From Nothopassalora personata (taxonomy: Eukaryota > Ascomycota > Dothideomycetes > Mycosphaerellales > Mycosphaerellaceae): a stretch of 64,000 nt of DNA. The DNA is taken from assembly GCA_033816765.1 (NCBI GenBank), contig CM066297.1, positions 800,573 through 864,572 on the forward strand, given 5' to 3'. A model generated the notes under the pieces. It did not search any database. It saw only the letters and a list, made by a program, of their open reading frames with translations, and was not told the DNA's origin. Made by a program: the position numbers and the translations under genes. This document shows, in pieces, positions 21,172 through 31,673 of the stretch (position 1 is its first letter; the number at the start of each line of letters is the position of its first letter).

Positions 21172-22119
21172 ATGGGCAAGTACGCAGACGACCCGGAATG
21201 GGCAGATATCACCCCGCTGCCCACCGACGAAGGCGGCCCCCATCCCTTGGCGGCGATAGCATACAGCGACGAATATGGCGAGACCATGTCCTACCTGCGC
21301 GCCGTCATGGCCGCCAACGAGCACTCGGAGCGCGTGCTGGCGCTCACCGAAGCCCTCATCGACATGAATCCCGCCCACTACACCGTCTGGCTCTACCGCG
21401 CGCAGACTCTCTTCGCCCTCGACAAAGACCTCAACATCGAGCTCGAGTGGCTGAATGAGACGGCCCTCCAGCACCAGAAGAACTACCAGATCTGGCACCA
21501 CCGCAACCTGATCGTCGATCGTCGGGGCACCGCCGAGGGCGAGGCCGAGTTTGTGGAGAGCATGTTCGAGCTCGATGCGAAGAACTACCACGTTTGGAGC
21601 TATAGGCAGTGGTTGGTCAAGAGGTTTGGCTTGTGGGAGACTGGAGAGCTGGACTTCACGGAGCGCATGCTGGCCGAGGACATTCGCAACAACAGTGCTT
21701 GGAACCACCGTTGGTACATCGTCAACGGTCGCGAGGAGGAAGGTGTCAAGGGTGTGACGGATCCGGCTGTCGCGGCGAGCGAGATCGAGTTTGCGAAGAA
21801 GGCCATTGCGAAGGCGCCGCAGAATCAGAGTCCGTGGAGCTATCTGCGAGGTATCATCAAGAAGACGGGGCAATCGCTCAAGGAGTGGAAGAGCTTCGCG
21901 GAGCAGTATGCGGACATGGGGAAGCCTGAGGGTATCCGCTCGAGCCATGCGCTAGACTTGTTGGCGGACATTCTGGCGGAGGAAGAAGCAACAAAGCAGC
22001 AAGCCTGTGATGCGCTGGATCTTCTGGCCAAGACGTACGATCCGATCAGAAAGAATTACTGGGAGTACAGGAAGGGGCTACTTGGTCTGCCAGCTGCAGG
22101 TGCGACTACCGTCGCTTGA
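21172..22119 (+). CDS. RAM2: Protein farnesyltransferase/geranylgeranyltransferase type I alpha subunit
   Basis: A single exon of 315 residues from ATG 21172. It consists of tandem PFTA (tetratricopeptide-like) helical-hairpin repeats, each with the N-x-x-x-W-x-x-R signature: HYTVWLYR, NYQIWHHR, NYHVWSYR, NSAWNHRW, QSPWSYLR and NYWEYRKG. This number and spacing match the alpha subunit shared by farnesyltransferase and geranylgeranyltransferase I. With a beta subunit it attaches isoprenoids to C-terminal CaaX cysteines of Ras, Rho and mating-pheromone-type proteins in the cytosol. Length is close to the yeast Ram2 size. No breaks were found. The beta subunit is not in this window. Confidence 0.93.
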   Translation: MGKYADDPEWADITPLPTDEGGPHPLAAIAYSDEYGETMSYLRAVMAANEHSERVLALTEALIDMNPAHYTVWLYRAQTLFALDKDLNIELEWLNETALQHQKNYQIWHHRNLIVDRRGTAEGEAEFVESMFELDAKNYHVWSYRQWLVKRFGLWETGELDFTERMLAEDIRNNSAWNHRWYIVNGREEEGVKGVTDPAVAASEIEFAKKAIAKAPQNQSPWSYLRGIIKKTGQSLKEWKSFAEQYADMGKPEGIRSSHALDLLADILAEEEATKQQACDALDLLAKTYDPIRKNYWEYRKGLLGLPAAGATTVA

Positions 22120-22439
22120 GGTTAGGTATCATGGGTGTTCTCTCGGCGTTCTGGATCATGTTAGGAAAGGACGATACCCAGATAGATGGAAATGGATTGC
22201 GATGTCGATGACTATGCGTATGTTTCCAAAATATACCCTCCTTGGTCTTTTCGTTGCTCGAATCGCTCACGCCATGTCATTGTCTTCCCGACTGCACCAC
22301 CGAACGATCGAACACTGCCGTTGCCGAGCACCGTCTCCACTCCATCACCTGGACAACCACGCGCACCGTCAATGCCCTCAGCAGCTCTACCAGCACTCCT
22401 TCTGACGAGTCATGACTAACCGCCTCTCATTAGGTGAAC
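22120..22439. other. Spacer downstream of RAM2
   Basis: Probable 3' UTR and spacer; no gene recognised. Confidence 0.4.
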
Positions 22440-22671
22440 CTAGATGCAGCGGCCCAGTCCGAGAATCTGATAGGTACTGACACCAATAGTTTGGGTGATT
22501 GTCTCGGGCGTTTTGCTGAGGTTGGACGTGCCACTGGTCTAGGCGCTGGTAACGTCGTAAATGCGCCTGAATGTGTCTGGGTCGTGGAAGTCGAAGTCGC
22601 GAGCTTGGAGGGTAGCGCTAGGAATGGCGGCTGCGGCTGTCAGGGTAGTGAAGAAGGTGATAGGAGAGCAT
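22440..22671 (-). pseudogene. Decayed small secreted protein
   Basis: On the minus strand an ATG at 22671 is followed, one frame off, by TFFTTLTAAAAIPSATLQAR. This is a typical hydrophobic signal-peptide core with an Ala-x-Ala-like exit. A short acidic/aromatic mature part follows (DFDFHDPDTFRRIYDV). The frame stops at TAG (22539-22541) but remains open and protein-like after it (TITQTIGVSTYQILGLG) until TAG at 22440. A one-base frameshift near the start plus an internal TAG suggests a relic of a roughly 75-residue secreted protein. I recognise no family. Confidence 0.35.
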
Positions 22672-23088
22672 GTTGATGAGACGGATGGTTTGTTCAGGGA
22701 AGGTATGGCTGGAGATGCGATGTGAACTTGTGAAGAAGCTTTGCTGGATGGCTGAAGTCTGCTGAGAGTTTGCTGCTTCGTGTGGGATACTACGACTACT
22801 CACATAACGGCGCGTGAGGCTTGGGCGTGCTATGCTGCGTCGCCACTGGCACACAGCTGGTGGGATTGCCAAGCATAGTCTTACATCATGGCCAGGAGGA
22901 CTGCGATGCCGTTGCCAGAGGCTACGGCTATGCTATGCAGTCTGCCTCCGAGGCGATGAGTGAAACAGCCTTCGTGGAGACGTGGACAACAGGCGAAGTG
23001 CAGGTTACGAGCTTCAAAGTAAGACAACATCCTTCAGCCGCCTTCTGCGAACCTGCCACACCCACTCCTCCTCCTTGTACGACTACAC
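22672..23088. other. Spacer, no gene seen
   Basis: Only short frames that mirror neighbours or lack an ATG. Confidence 0.4.
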
Positions 23089-24123
23089 TCAAGGCTGACC
23101 TACTGGTGGCAAGATCCTCGTGTCTTCGTTGCCGCTCCTATGCAGCCATGCCAAGTTTAGCCGACCAGTCTGGGCCGAAAGGATGCGTCGATACTCCTGA
23201 CGTCCGCCATTCATCCTAATCCCACTTACCATACCGAAGGCACCCAGGACCTCGAAGCTATCCCAACCCGTCCACTCTTCATCATTGGAGGGATCGAAAA
23301 GACCAGTCTTTCGACGACGATGCTGGACCTCCTGTGGTATGGTGCCTTGCATGGCTCTCTGCGCCTCCTGTGATCGGCACGGCATGAGGTAAAGCCAGGA
23401 TCCAGCATAGCCCTTCTTCCTCAGCAGAAAGCCTTCGTCACAGAACTCGAGAGTCTGAGAAAGCTCGCGAAAATGACGGGTAGCGATGATGGTGCTGAAG
23501 GCAAAGTTGTGGAGTGCTGGGAGGGTAGCATCGGTGGTGAGCCAGTACTTCTGTTGGTCGATGTACTGTCGTCGCTTGGCAATGACCTTTCTGACGCCTT
23601 CCTCATCCGCTACGGTCCGACCTAGCGTGCTGACGCCGCTGCCATCTGCGAGGATTGAGGCGATGGTGATGGGACCATACCCGATGCCGCCAATGACGGA
23701 TCCGCCAGTCACGGACGAGCTTGATGAGAATAGCAACACAGTGAGAATGGCTTTGTCCTTTATGACGGATTCATCGAAGCCGTCGAAGGAAGACTGAAGC
23801 TCGATGAGCGGCTCGTTGCCTGTCAGGTCCAGGTATTGCAGGTCAGTAAGGTCGCTTCTCTTGATTTGAACATCGAGCATGTCTTCCACGATGTTGGCGA
23901 CGCTTTCCCCTCGCTCGTCCACTTCCCGGGAAGGAAGTACGAGACCTTCGCTGTCTGAAGGCGTCAAGAGCAAGATTTCGGTGTCGAGAAAAATGCACAG
24001 CTTGACATGCAGAGACTGGATGTTGACGTGGTTGATCTCGTTCGGGTACTTGATATAAATGACATCGTTCAGAGATGCATAGAGCCAGTGGCTGTAGGGC
24101 TGGACTGTACTTCTGACCGACAT
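23089..24123 (-). CDS. Hypothetical protein
   Basis: A 344-residue frame starting at ATG 24123, the first ATG in a frame that is open further upstream. I do not recognise the family. It has the start SVRSTVQPYSHWLYASLNDV, a hydrophobic strand-rich middle (LHVKLCIFLDTEILLL), a Gly/Ser-rich hydrophobic stretch (VTGGSVIGGIGYGPITIASI) and a basic C-terminal third. No signal peptide or clear membrane domain is seen. A GTAAGT at 23224-23229 (minus strand), with a CTAAAC branch-like site and TAG acceptor about 90 nt on, could make a last intron, so the C-terminal 40 residues are uncertain. Confidence 0.5.
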   Translation of the reverse strand: MSVRSTVQPYSHWLYASLNDVIYIKYPNEINHVNIQSLHVKLCIFLDTEILLLTPSDSEGLVLPSREVDERGESVANIVEDMLDVQIKRSDLTDLQYLDLTGNEPLIELQSSFDGFDESVIKDKAILTVLLFSSSSSVTGGSVIGGIGYGPITIASILADGSGVSTLGRTVADEEGVRKVIAKRRQYIDQQKYWLTTDATLPALHNFAFSTIIATRHFRELSQTLEFCDEGFLLRKKGYAGSWLYLMPCRSQEAQRAMQGTIPQEVQHRRRKTGLFDPSNDEEWTGWDSFEVLGAFGMVSGIRMNGGRQEYRRILSAQTGRLNLAWLHRSGNEDTRILPPVGQP

Positions 24124-24572
24124 GTCCCTTGTTCGGGTCGTAAGAGAAGCAGAGAAGCCGCTGACCGCCAAATATAAGGGAGATCTTTGTGCAGTCCTCA
24201 GTTTGCTGTGTGGAAGGGCACGTGAAGATGGCCAGGAGCACAAAGGCAGTAGACCTGCGAGCAAACAGCCCTGCTGTTAGACTCCATGGCCGACTCGAGA
24301 AAGCTCGAGGCATTGTGGTCTATGTCGTTGTCGTGTTGCTAACCGATAATTTAGAGGTGGCCTTGCTCACAGACCTCGTTGCTCCTCTCTGATGACTCTC
24401 AGCCCGCCCAAGACGCATGGCGTCCACCAAGCCAGCAGTAAAAGCGATACTTGCTGGCACGCTGGAATGCTCATGCCAAGTCTCCAATAGTCGAATCCAT
24501 CACAGATGGACTCCAGCCAGTCTTCTAGGTAGTCTCGCACCCATTCCGTTCTTGTCCATAATTTTCATGTTC
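24124..24572. other. Spacer between hypothetical gene and F-box-like pseudogene
   Basis: No supportable gene; probably the promoter of the hypothetical gene plus the 3' region of the next locus. Confidence 0.4.
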
Positions 24573-25539
24573 TCACTTGGACGAGGCTTGATCAGATGGG
24601 AAACCAGTACTCGAAAATGCTGGCTGTTCCTGTGCTTCTTCGCACTGTGCGATCTGGCAGTCTTCAAATTGCGTGGTTCGGCATCGACCAATGAGCCCGC
24701 ATTTAGCGGTCTCGTGTGGTGATCTTGGTCGAGATCTTCCTCCGTGGGGCGAGTTACATTGTGCATCTTCCTGATGAGCTTCTCCTTCCACTAGCTCTTC
24801 AAGTCTCTGTACATTCTGGATGAAGACAAACATTTTTGACGGGCGATCGCTGCTGACCTTCCTTGCGTCCAGTGCCACAGAGTGAAGCTGCGCAAGCCCA
24901 GCGTAATGCTGTAATCTAAGGAATCGCCCATGCTCCATCAGCTCTTCATCCGCGCGCTCTCAGCTGGGCGCTTTATCCTCCAGCGAGCACTTGACATTCC
25001 ACAATCGCTCCGCGGTCTCGCTGTCACGGCCTTCTACCTCTAGCTCCTGGTAGATACCCTCATAGAAGTCCTGCCCATAAACCGCGAGCTGATGATGGCG
25101 GACCCGCTGGAATCGCTTTTTGGAGGCTGGTCCAAGGCTTTCATGTACCACTTGTAGCGGCCCAGTCCGTATTGACGTTCGCAAGGCAGCGAGGACGCCA
25201 CAGGCATCTTCAAAGTCGCACTCGTCAGGTACTGCGCCTGCCTCCACTACTCGACCTCCACCCGGGCCTTTTCATTTGGATGGACCGTCTCTTACTTACC
25301 AGCCCGTCGCTGAGGTTGTACTTGACAACGTGGCCGTGGTAATCAAGATAGAACTCTGCATAATTGCGCAGGCGGCTTCGACCAACTATACGTGATAGCT
25401 TGGACGTTCTCTGAGGATAGGCATACTCGAAGATGATGTCTTGAAGCTCTTGTGGTAGGTTGAAGATTAGCAGAGGCGGACAATCTGGGTCGGGCATAGC
25501 TGTGCCTGGCGGTTCTCGGAGAATGTCGAGTGAGGACAT
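24573..25539 (-). pseudogene. F-box-like/2EXR-like protein with in-frame stop
   Basis: Exon 1 (25539-25300) starts at ATG 25539 and carries PLLIFNLPQELQDIIFEYAY. This is the LPxELxxxIxxY hallmark of fungal F-box-like substrate-adaptor proteins. A GTAAGT donor follows at 25299; the most consistent acceptor is near 25,242. The frame then continues (LGPASKKRFQRVRHH, then YQELEVEGRDSETAERLW) to a TGA at 24960-24962. After the TGA the same frame stays open another 130 codons with matching character (LMEHGRFLRLQHYAGLAQLH, then MFVFIQNVQRLEELVEGEAH). No GT...AG pair that skips the TGA in phase was found. Either the gene ends at 24960 or a CGA-to-TGA change has truncated it. F-box proteins recruit targets to SCF ubiquitin ligases. 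Confidence 0.5.
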
Positions 25540-26087
25540 GACCTCAGTGTTGAGGTAGAGATCACTGCGGGCGTTCAGAACAATCAACAAGAAGTCCGAT
25601 ATAGCGATAATGGCATCATGAGACCTCCTTCACCTTTACACATGTGAAATTCGCCAAGCATCACGATCACATGCTTGCAACATGACCTGTGAAGCATCTA
25701 TGCTGCTCGATTGAGGAGCCTTTGAGCGCTGCTACAGAATATCGCACGATCTTGTGGGGATGGTGTTGGAGTGTAGTGAATGATTTATATTTTGCTAGCG
25801 AGGTGGTTGTGGCCATAGGAGGTGGTTGTGGCCAAGGCCCGCTGTGGATGGGGTTACCCGATTGGCCAAACAGTGCCGAGCCGAGAAGAAGCGACTGAGC
25901 TCGTTGAGGTAAGTTGTGGCGCGGGTTCTTGATTGATGCCTGAGTGGCTCATGCGTCAGCAGGCTGAGCGTGTGACTCGCATATCTTTTTGTGTGTTGAG
26001 CGTCCCGCCAAACACGTTCGCACCAATTGACACTTTCTGCCCACTCAGCCCCGCTCTCGGCGAAGGAGAACAATCACAACGGCAATC
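25540..26087. other. Upstream region of eIF3j gene
   Basis: It contains two near-identical GAGGTGGTTGTGGCC-type units at about 25,800-25,830. No gene was recognised. Confidence 0.4.
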
Positions 26088-26991
26088 ATGGCGCCTTCGA
26101 AAGCGCCCGTGTCGTGGGACGACGACGAGTCCGGCTCCGACAGCACCACCGCATCCTCACCCCCAGCACCGCCCGCAGTCGCCGTTCGCCGCGGCAAGTT
26201 CGACGACGAGGAAGAGGAAGATGTGCTCGAGTCGTGGGATGCGGCCGAGGACAGCGAAGAGGAGCGCGAGAAGGCAAAGAAGGCGGCCGAGGCCAAGGCC
26301 AAGGCCGAAGCGCTGGCAAAGGCGAACCAAAAGTCCAAGGCGCAGCGGATAGAGGAGAAGCGCAACGAGCGGCTGCGACAAAAGGCCGAGAACCTCGATC
26401 TGGAGGACAGCGACGAGGATGAGGCCACGCGCCGCGAGCGACAACGGCAAGCGGAGAAGGACGGCGACTTTGCCGCTGCCGAGGATCTGTTCGGTGGTGT
26501 TGGCGGGGTGCCGGAGAGCAGGAGCAAGGCTACCAAGGCTGTGACGGTACAAGCCAGCGACGCGCCGGAGGACAAGGTCGACCTGTCCAAGCTGAGCATT
26601 TTCAACCCCAACACGGCACAGCAGTTTAACAGGCTCCGCGAAGTGCTCGTGCCGCTGCTCAACCAGAACGGCAAGAAGCCCCATTACGAGCTGTTCATGA
26701 AGGAGTTCACCAAGCAGATTGTGCGAGACCTGAACAGCGAGCAGGTGAAGAAGTTGGCCAGTGGACTTACGACGATCAGCAACGAGAAGCTCAAGGAGGA
26801 GAAGGCGGCCGAGAAGGGTGGAAAGAAGACCAAGGCCGCAAAGACAAAGACCAGCTTGAACGCCAGCAGGAACTTGGCCAGCATGGCTGATACCGGTGCT
26901 TATGATGATGACGGTCTTGATGAGTATGTCTGATCAGCACGAGACATCTCTGGACGGTTGCTAACATCATCGCAGTGGCGACTTCATGTGA
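26088..26991 (+). CDS. HCR1: Translation initiation factor eIF3 subunit J (Hcr1)
   Basis: Exon 1 26088-26923 and exon 2 26976-26991, joined by a 52-nt intron (GTATGT, GCTAAC branch, GCAG). The result is 283 residues ending DGDFM, the acidic-Phe-Met tail typical of eIF3j. Without splicing the frame would end YV and lose this tail. The N-terminus WDDDES and the acidic EEEEDVLESWD segment, the long Lys/Ala/Glu coiled region (residues about 60-145) and the conserved block LSIFNPNTAQQFNRLREVLV are diagnostic. eIF3j binds the 40S decoding centre and eIF3b, helps eIF3 recruitment and scanning, and contributes to termination and recycling. No odd features otherwise. Confidence 0.95.
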
Positions 26992-27626
26992 ACGACTGGA
27001 AATACCCACTTCTCGTGCTCTATCGGCGTTTAGTCCCTGCAACGTGGCCCGGAGCCCAACTTTTCACCATATGTTTCACCTCGATTAGCGTATGAAGAAC
27101 AAACAACCCATGGCGAAAGGCGTGAGTGTGCACTATGAAAGTATTGACGTAACGAGTAGCTTTTATCAGCATAGTAGAGGATCTCGCTTCATCATCTCCC
27201 AAAGCATTCGTCTTCGTCAATAATTACACCTCCCATGCATGGGCTTAACCTCCTGAGCACGGGGCCAAACTGCTCCTCGCGTACCAGACAAGGTCGCTAC
27301 GCACGCCGTAGCACCAACCGATGGTCTTCAGAACGCACAAACAGACCCAAACACCCAAAGTCCAGGAACTACGCAGTGCAAGCGAGCCGGATGGCCCCTT
27401 TCCGTAAGCCGTAGCAAAGGCTCGAAAGACTTATCCCCGTACAAGCAATACAGAGCCCTGCATCCAAGTAGAGGAACACGACCGGGCGTTGGCCTCTCAT
27501 TTGCACGCGAAAAGTCTCAAACTCAACGGCACGGATAGCGTCAACGGCACGGATAGCGGTGCGGTGCGCTCCAAACAGCTATTCGTGCCTCAAGGCTCAA
27601 CTGGGATTAGTAGCATAGGCATGTAA
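26992..27626. other. Intergenic region with a short tandem duplication
   Basis: No gene was seen. It contains an 18-bp direct repeat at 27523-27558 and lies downstream of the truncated dehydrogenase, with none of the missing dehydrogenase sequence. Confidence 0.45.
27523..27558 (+). repeat. 18-bp tandem duplication
   Basis: TCAACGGCACGGATAGCG occurs twice back to back, at 27523-27540 and 27541-27558, without mismatch. Confidence 0.95.
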
Positions 27627-27980
27627 CTACGTCTCGACACTCAGACGGGCAAGCTTGTTGCTGCAAGGGAAGCAGGATTGACAGTTGATCCTAGGGTCTA
27701 CCATCACCGCCTCGCCGACTTTCAGATCTGAGTCGTCAGCGGCTTTCACGATACGACCTGTGAACTCATGGCCAAGCACAACGGGAAGATGCTGCTTCGT
27801 GATAGAGTGTGGTCGTTCTTTCGGCGGCACGACCAATGGTCCAAGGACGTACTCGTGTACGTCGGTTCCGCATATGCCGCACCATTCGATCTCGATGAGG
27901 ACTTGATGTGCTGCCGGCTCGGGCTTGGGTATCTCTTCTACTCGAACGTCGCCCGCGCCGTGGAAGCGTGCTGCCTTCAT
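27627..27980 (-). pseudogene. Truncated zinc-dependent alcohol dehydrogenase (butanediol dehydrogenase-like) N-terminus
   Basis: From ATG 27980 the frame gives 117 residues: MKAARFHGAGDVRVEEIPKP, then the catalytic zinc motif WCGICGTDVHEY and GHEFTGRIV, then PRINCQSCFPC, the start of the structural-zinc cysteine lobe. Family members continue for about 230 more residues with the rest of the cysteines and the Rossmann nucleotide-binding domain. Here the frame ends soon after the second cysteine and no continuation is seen in any frame down to 27,240. Motifs fit the GroES-like N-terminal half of medium-chain dehydrogenases such as yeast Bdh1. Lacking the NAD domain, it cannot be a functional dehydrogenase. 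Confidence 0.75.
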
Positions 27981-28313
27981 GTTCCAAAGTCGTGATTATT
28001 GAACGGCATGACTTGAACCTCGTAGCTTCCAGATACAGCTTCGACTCGGGACTGGTGACAGCGAGCACTTTTCCGTTCTGCAGTTGTGCCATCCGAGGGC
28101 CATCCGAGGGCCGTGCTGTCTGCACCAGAAACCCCGCACAGGACTGGACCCGCAGTTGTTGTTGTTGTTCGCTGTCTTCCGGTGCGTCGAGTTGCGGGTA
28201 CCACAAGCGAATCCTCCCAGTTCAGTCATCATTCTCACTGTTGACAACACTCTCCAGTCGTTGTCCTGGGTTGTGGGTCTGCAGGGTGTCACGGCATCGG
28301 CGAGTGAAGTCCA
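27981..28313. other. Spacer between truncated dehydrogenase and methyltransferase
   Basis: Open frames overlap on both strands but none shows family resemblance. No feature was recognised. Confidence 0.4.
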
Positions 28314-29074
28314 TCAAGCTGGTCCATCGGCAGACTTTTTACGCAAGATCCAGCCATAATAGCCAAAAGAGCTCTCGTCAGTTGCCAGGTTCTCCATTTC
28401 CATGATCCAGATGTCGTCCCGATTGAGCAGTGGTCGTATGAAGTGAGGTTGTCGGTAAGTCACATACAGGAGAAAGCCATCGTCTTTCAGCACACGGTGA
28501 ACCTGGAAAGCTGTCAGCGAGAATGATCGTCTCCTTCAAGCAGGAGTTCCACCTCATTGATGTATCGTCCCGTGTTATCAAGAACATCATCGGGAGGACT
28601 CCACGGACTGCCATGGATCATCGCGTCCATGGTACTCTTGTCGAACGCCACATCCACCGAGCCCGTCTCAATATTCTTCATGTCGCGAATATCTGCCCAG
28701 TTCCACTCGATCCCACTATCGATTCCATGACGAGTCGACATCAGATCTACGACAACTTGTGAGAAGTCCACGCATAGCTGATTCTTGTAGCCAAGAGCGG
28801 CCAGGTCCGAGGGGATGGTCTGTCAACGTGTTGAGCCAGTGGTCGCCGAGCATCTATCCCAGATATCACTCACACTATCGCCGGATCCAAGATGCACGAT
28901 CCTTGGGTTGGTATCGTGCTTTCGTTGTGTGAAGAGATGCCTTTCGAAGAACGGCTTCAGGGCATCAAAGGTTCGGAACCATTCGTGAGTAGGACTTGCA
29001 CCATCCGACTTGCCGTAACGCGAATCCCAGAACTGTGGAGTGGCCAAAGCCTTGCCTTGTGCATCTGACCCCAT
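28314..29074 (-). CDS. Class I SAM-dependent methyltransferase, METTL13/EEF1AKMT4-like
   Basis: Three exons: 29074-28874, 28819-28553 and 28502-28314, all phase 0, giving 218 residues. Intron 1 (28820-28873) is GTGAGT...CAG. Intron 2 (28503-28552) has a weak GTGGAA donor but a good CTGAC branch and CCAG acceptor. Splicing restores continuous family sequence: FWDSRYGKSDGASPTHEWF, motif I HLGSGDSTIPSDLAALGY, acidic motif CVDFSQVVVDLM, motif IV VAFDKSTMDAMIHG and EVHRVLKDDGFLLYVTY. This order is that of the METTL13-like family, several members of which methylate lysine or the N-terminus of elongation factor eEF1A. The substrate is inferred. ATG 29074 has a strong context (ACCATGG); an in-frame ATG at 29110 would add 12 residues. 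Confidence 0.85.
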
Positions 29075-29961
29075 GGTGAAGACAGGTGAGTTCGACGTCC
29101 TTTCGGTCATGTGCTTGCAAGTGGAGGCAAATCTGGCAGTGGCGCGGGTCAATCTCTCGGCACTTGACTCGTCTTCCTCCTGCTCTAGCGCTCGCGGCGG
29201 AGATGATCTGACATCGGGGGTTCGCACCGACACGAACTAGTTCTATTGGCTGACAGCTCATTCCAAGCAGCAATCGGCCTCATCACATAGTTCTATGTAG
29301 CTCGAGGAGCCGAGGTCAGATTCTGGCTCAAACAATACCCACCAATGTTCAGCAGCCACAGCCATTGAATTCCCTTTCTTCTATGTGCCTCCCGCATATT
29401 GCCTCTCGATATCGATGCGTCGAGATCATCCTCCAGGCGATTGTGTCGACTGCAATCAACAGAGTAGTAAAGTCGTTGCACAACATCTGACGACAGCATT
29501 ACCTCAGCATTGCCAAGCTATACCATTGAGGCACGATCAGTCTTGGCCGTCTTGCATCAGCATACTGCATGTGCTGGGTATATGGGGGGCCCCGGACTCG
29601 CAAGATTGTAGCGCGAGGTTGAAGCGCGGTGGCGAGGCTCGAGTGCTTGGCGAGCATGAGAGGCTGCTTGCGTACCGCCGGCATGTGGTTCTGGAAGCAG
29701 GCCGCATGCTTCGATTACGCCGCGCGGTTGAGCGGTAAATAGTGCTTGATGCGTTTTTTCGACATGCCCATTTCGCACGTCATGCGAATGTGGCGGCGAT
29801 AGCGCAGACTGCGACTGTATCTGATCGAACGCCTCCAAAGGAGATCTTCTGGGAGCTCCAGCCGCTGTGGTATAAAGGTACAACAGTGCCCCAACCCAAC
29901 ATTGGACGCCACGAGCTCTCCGTCCTTCTATCGGACGACGTTGTAATTGACATCTTCTGGG
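29075..29961. other. Divergent promoter region between methyltransferase and MFS gene
   Basis: Frames here begin at non-ATG codons or lack family resemblance. It probably holds both promoters and the MFS 5' leader, with in-frame non-ATG sequence just before 29962. Confidence 0.4.
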
Positions 29962-31673
29962 ATGGCTACTGACACCATGCGAGTCGACCGAACGCCTAAT
30001 TCCAGCTCCGAAGAAGTCACCGTCATGAACGAGAAGGCCGAGTCATCTCATGTCGAGAACGGTGCCCTCACATCCGACAGTGGGATCGACCCAGCAAAAG
30101 AGAAAGCCCTCGTCCGCAAGATCGATTGGCATGTCATCCCGTTGGTGATGCTGCTCTACCTGAACTCCTTCATCGACCGGTAAGTCCCGATCAGCGAACA
30201 GTCTCAACGACAACACATTTTGACCTGCACAGTGTCAATATCGGCAATGCCCGCCTCTATGGACTAGAAAGAGATCTCGGTATGGAGGGCAATGACTACC
30301 AGATCGCTGTCTCGATCCTCGTAAGTGTGATTTTTATCTGCCAGGGACCTAGCTGACCGTTCGAAGTTCGTGACTTATGTGCTCGGCGAGTTGCCGTCTA
30401 ATCTCATCATGAAGAAGTATGTACGCCCGTCACGATGGATCGCTGGCATCACAATGGGCTGGGGCCTGGTCGCCACCTTTAGCGGCTTCACACAATCATA
30501 CGCTGGTTTGATCGTTTGTCGATTGCTGCTCGGCCTTACCGAAGCCGGCCTGTTCCCTGGGATGGTCGTGTATTTGACATTCTGGTATACCAAGAAAGAG
30601 CTCGCGCTGCGAACGGCATATCTCTTCGTGTCAGCCGCGATTGCTGGGTCTATTGGAGGTTTGCTCGCCTATGGCATTGGTTTCATGGATAGTCTGGCGG
30701 GCTACAGTGGGTGGCGATGTGAGTAAAGCATCGCGTATGATTGTACATGTGACTGACGAGAGGCAGGGATCTTGATCATCGAAGGCATACCCACAATCAT
30801 CCTTGCCGTCGTATGCTGGTTCTACCTTGCCGACGAAGCACACACCGCATACTTCCTGAACCAAGAAGAGCGCAATCTGGTACTCGCCCGACGTGCCACC
30901 CAACCAGGAGTCTCAGAAACCTTCACCTGGGAAGACTCTCGCAAAGCACTCAAAGATTGGAAGACGTACCTGTTTGCAGTGACCCAGTTCTGCAATGCTT
31001 GTATGCTGTACAGCTACAGCACGTTCCTGCCGACTATCATCCTGCAAATCATGCCTGAGGCTGGCCGCGCCATCACCCAGCTGCTGACAATGTAATGTCT
31101 CGAAACAGAAGATACATGCACACAAAACACTAACATCTTCGCAGGCCGTGCTACGCTGTCGGTGCCATTGTCTACCTTTGTCTCGCCTGGTTCAGCGACA
31201 AGAAGCAGATTCGTGGACCCGTCGCAGCCTCCTGCGCCGCAGTCAGCGTCATTGGCTATGGTATTTTACTGTCCAATGGCCCACCTGGCGTACTATACTT
31301 CGGCTGCTGCGTCGTTGCCGCCGGCATTTATATCGCCCTTGGCCTCAACATCGCTTGGCTCAACACCAACAATCCGAGATACGGTAGCCGAACCACAGCT
31401 TCAGGCACACAGATCATGCTGGGAAATACTGCTGGGATTGTGGCTCCGTTCCTCTATCCTACCGAAGACAGGCCACGATTCGTCAAAGGTCATGCTAGTA
31501 ATCTTGGACTCGTAGCACTTGGCGTGTTGATCTTCACATTCTTCCGTCTGTACTTTTCGTGGGAGAATAAGCAGCGCAGGCTGGGACGTCGCGACCACAA
31601 GATGGAGGGAAAGACAGAAGAGGAGATCCTGGCTATGGGTGCTGATAATCCTAGGTTTGTGTACACTACCTAA
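29962..31673 (+). CDS. MFS permease of the anion:cation symporter family (Tna1/Dal5-like)
   Basis: Five exons: 29962-30179, 30233-30320, 30367-30718, 30767-31091 and 31145-31673, giving 503 residues. All introns are GT...AG and 46-53 nt; the frame is open throughout after joining. It starts with a 60-residue hydrophilic N-terminus ending in KIDWHVIPLVMLLYLNSFID, then VNIGNARLYGLERDLGM, the hallmark first-loop motif of fungal allantoate/nicotinate-type permeases. Twelve membrane helices can be traced, with the GLTEAGLFPGMVVYLTFWY segment conserved in this family. Such carriers import organic anions (nicotinate, allantoate, pantothenate and others) by proton symport at the plasma membrane. The substrate cannot be told from sequence. 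The initiator was chosen as the first ATG in frame. Confidence 0.9.
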
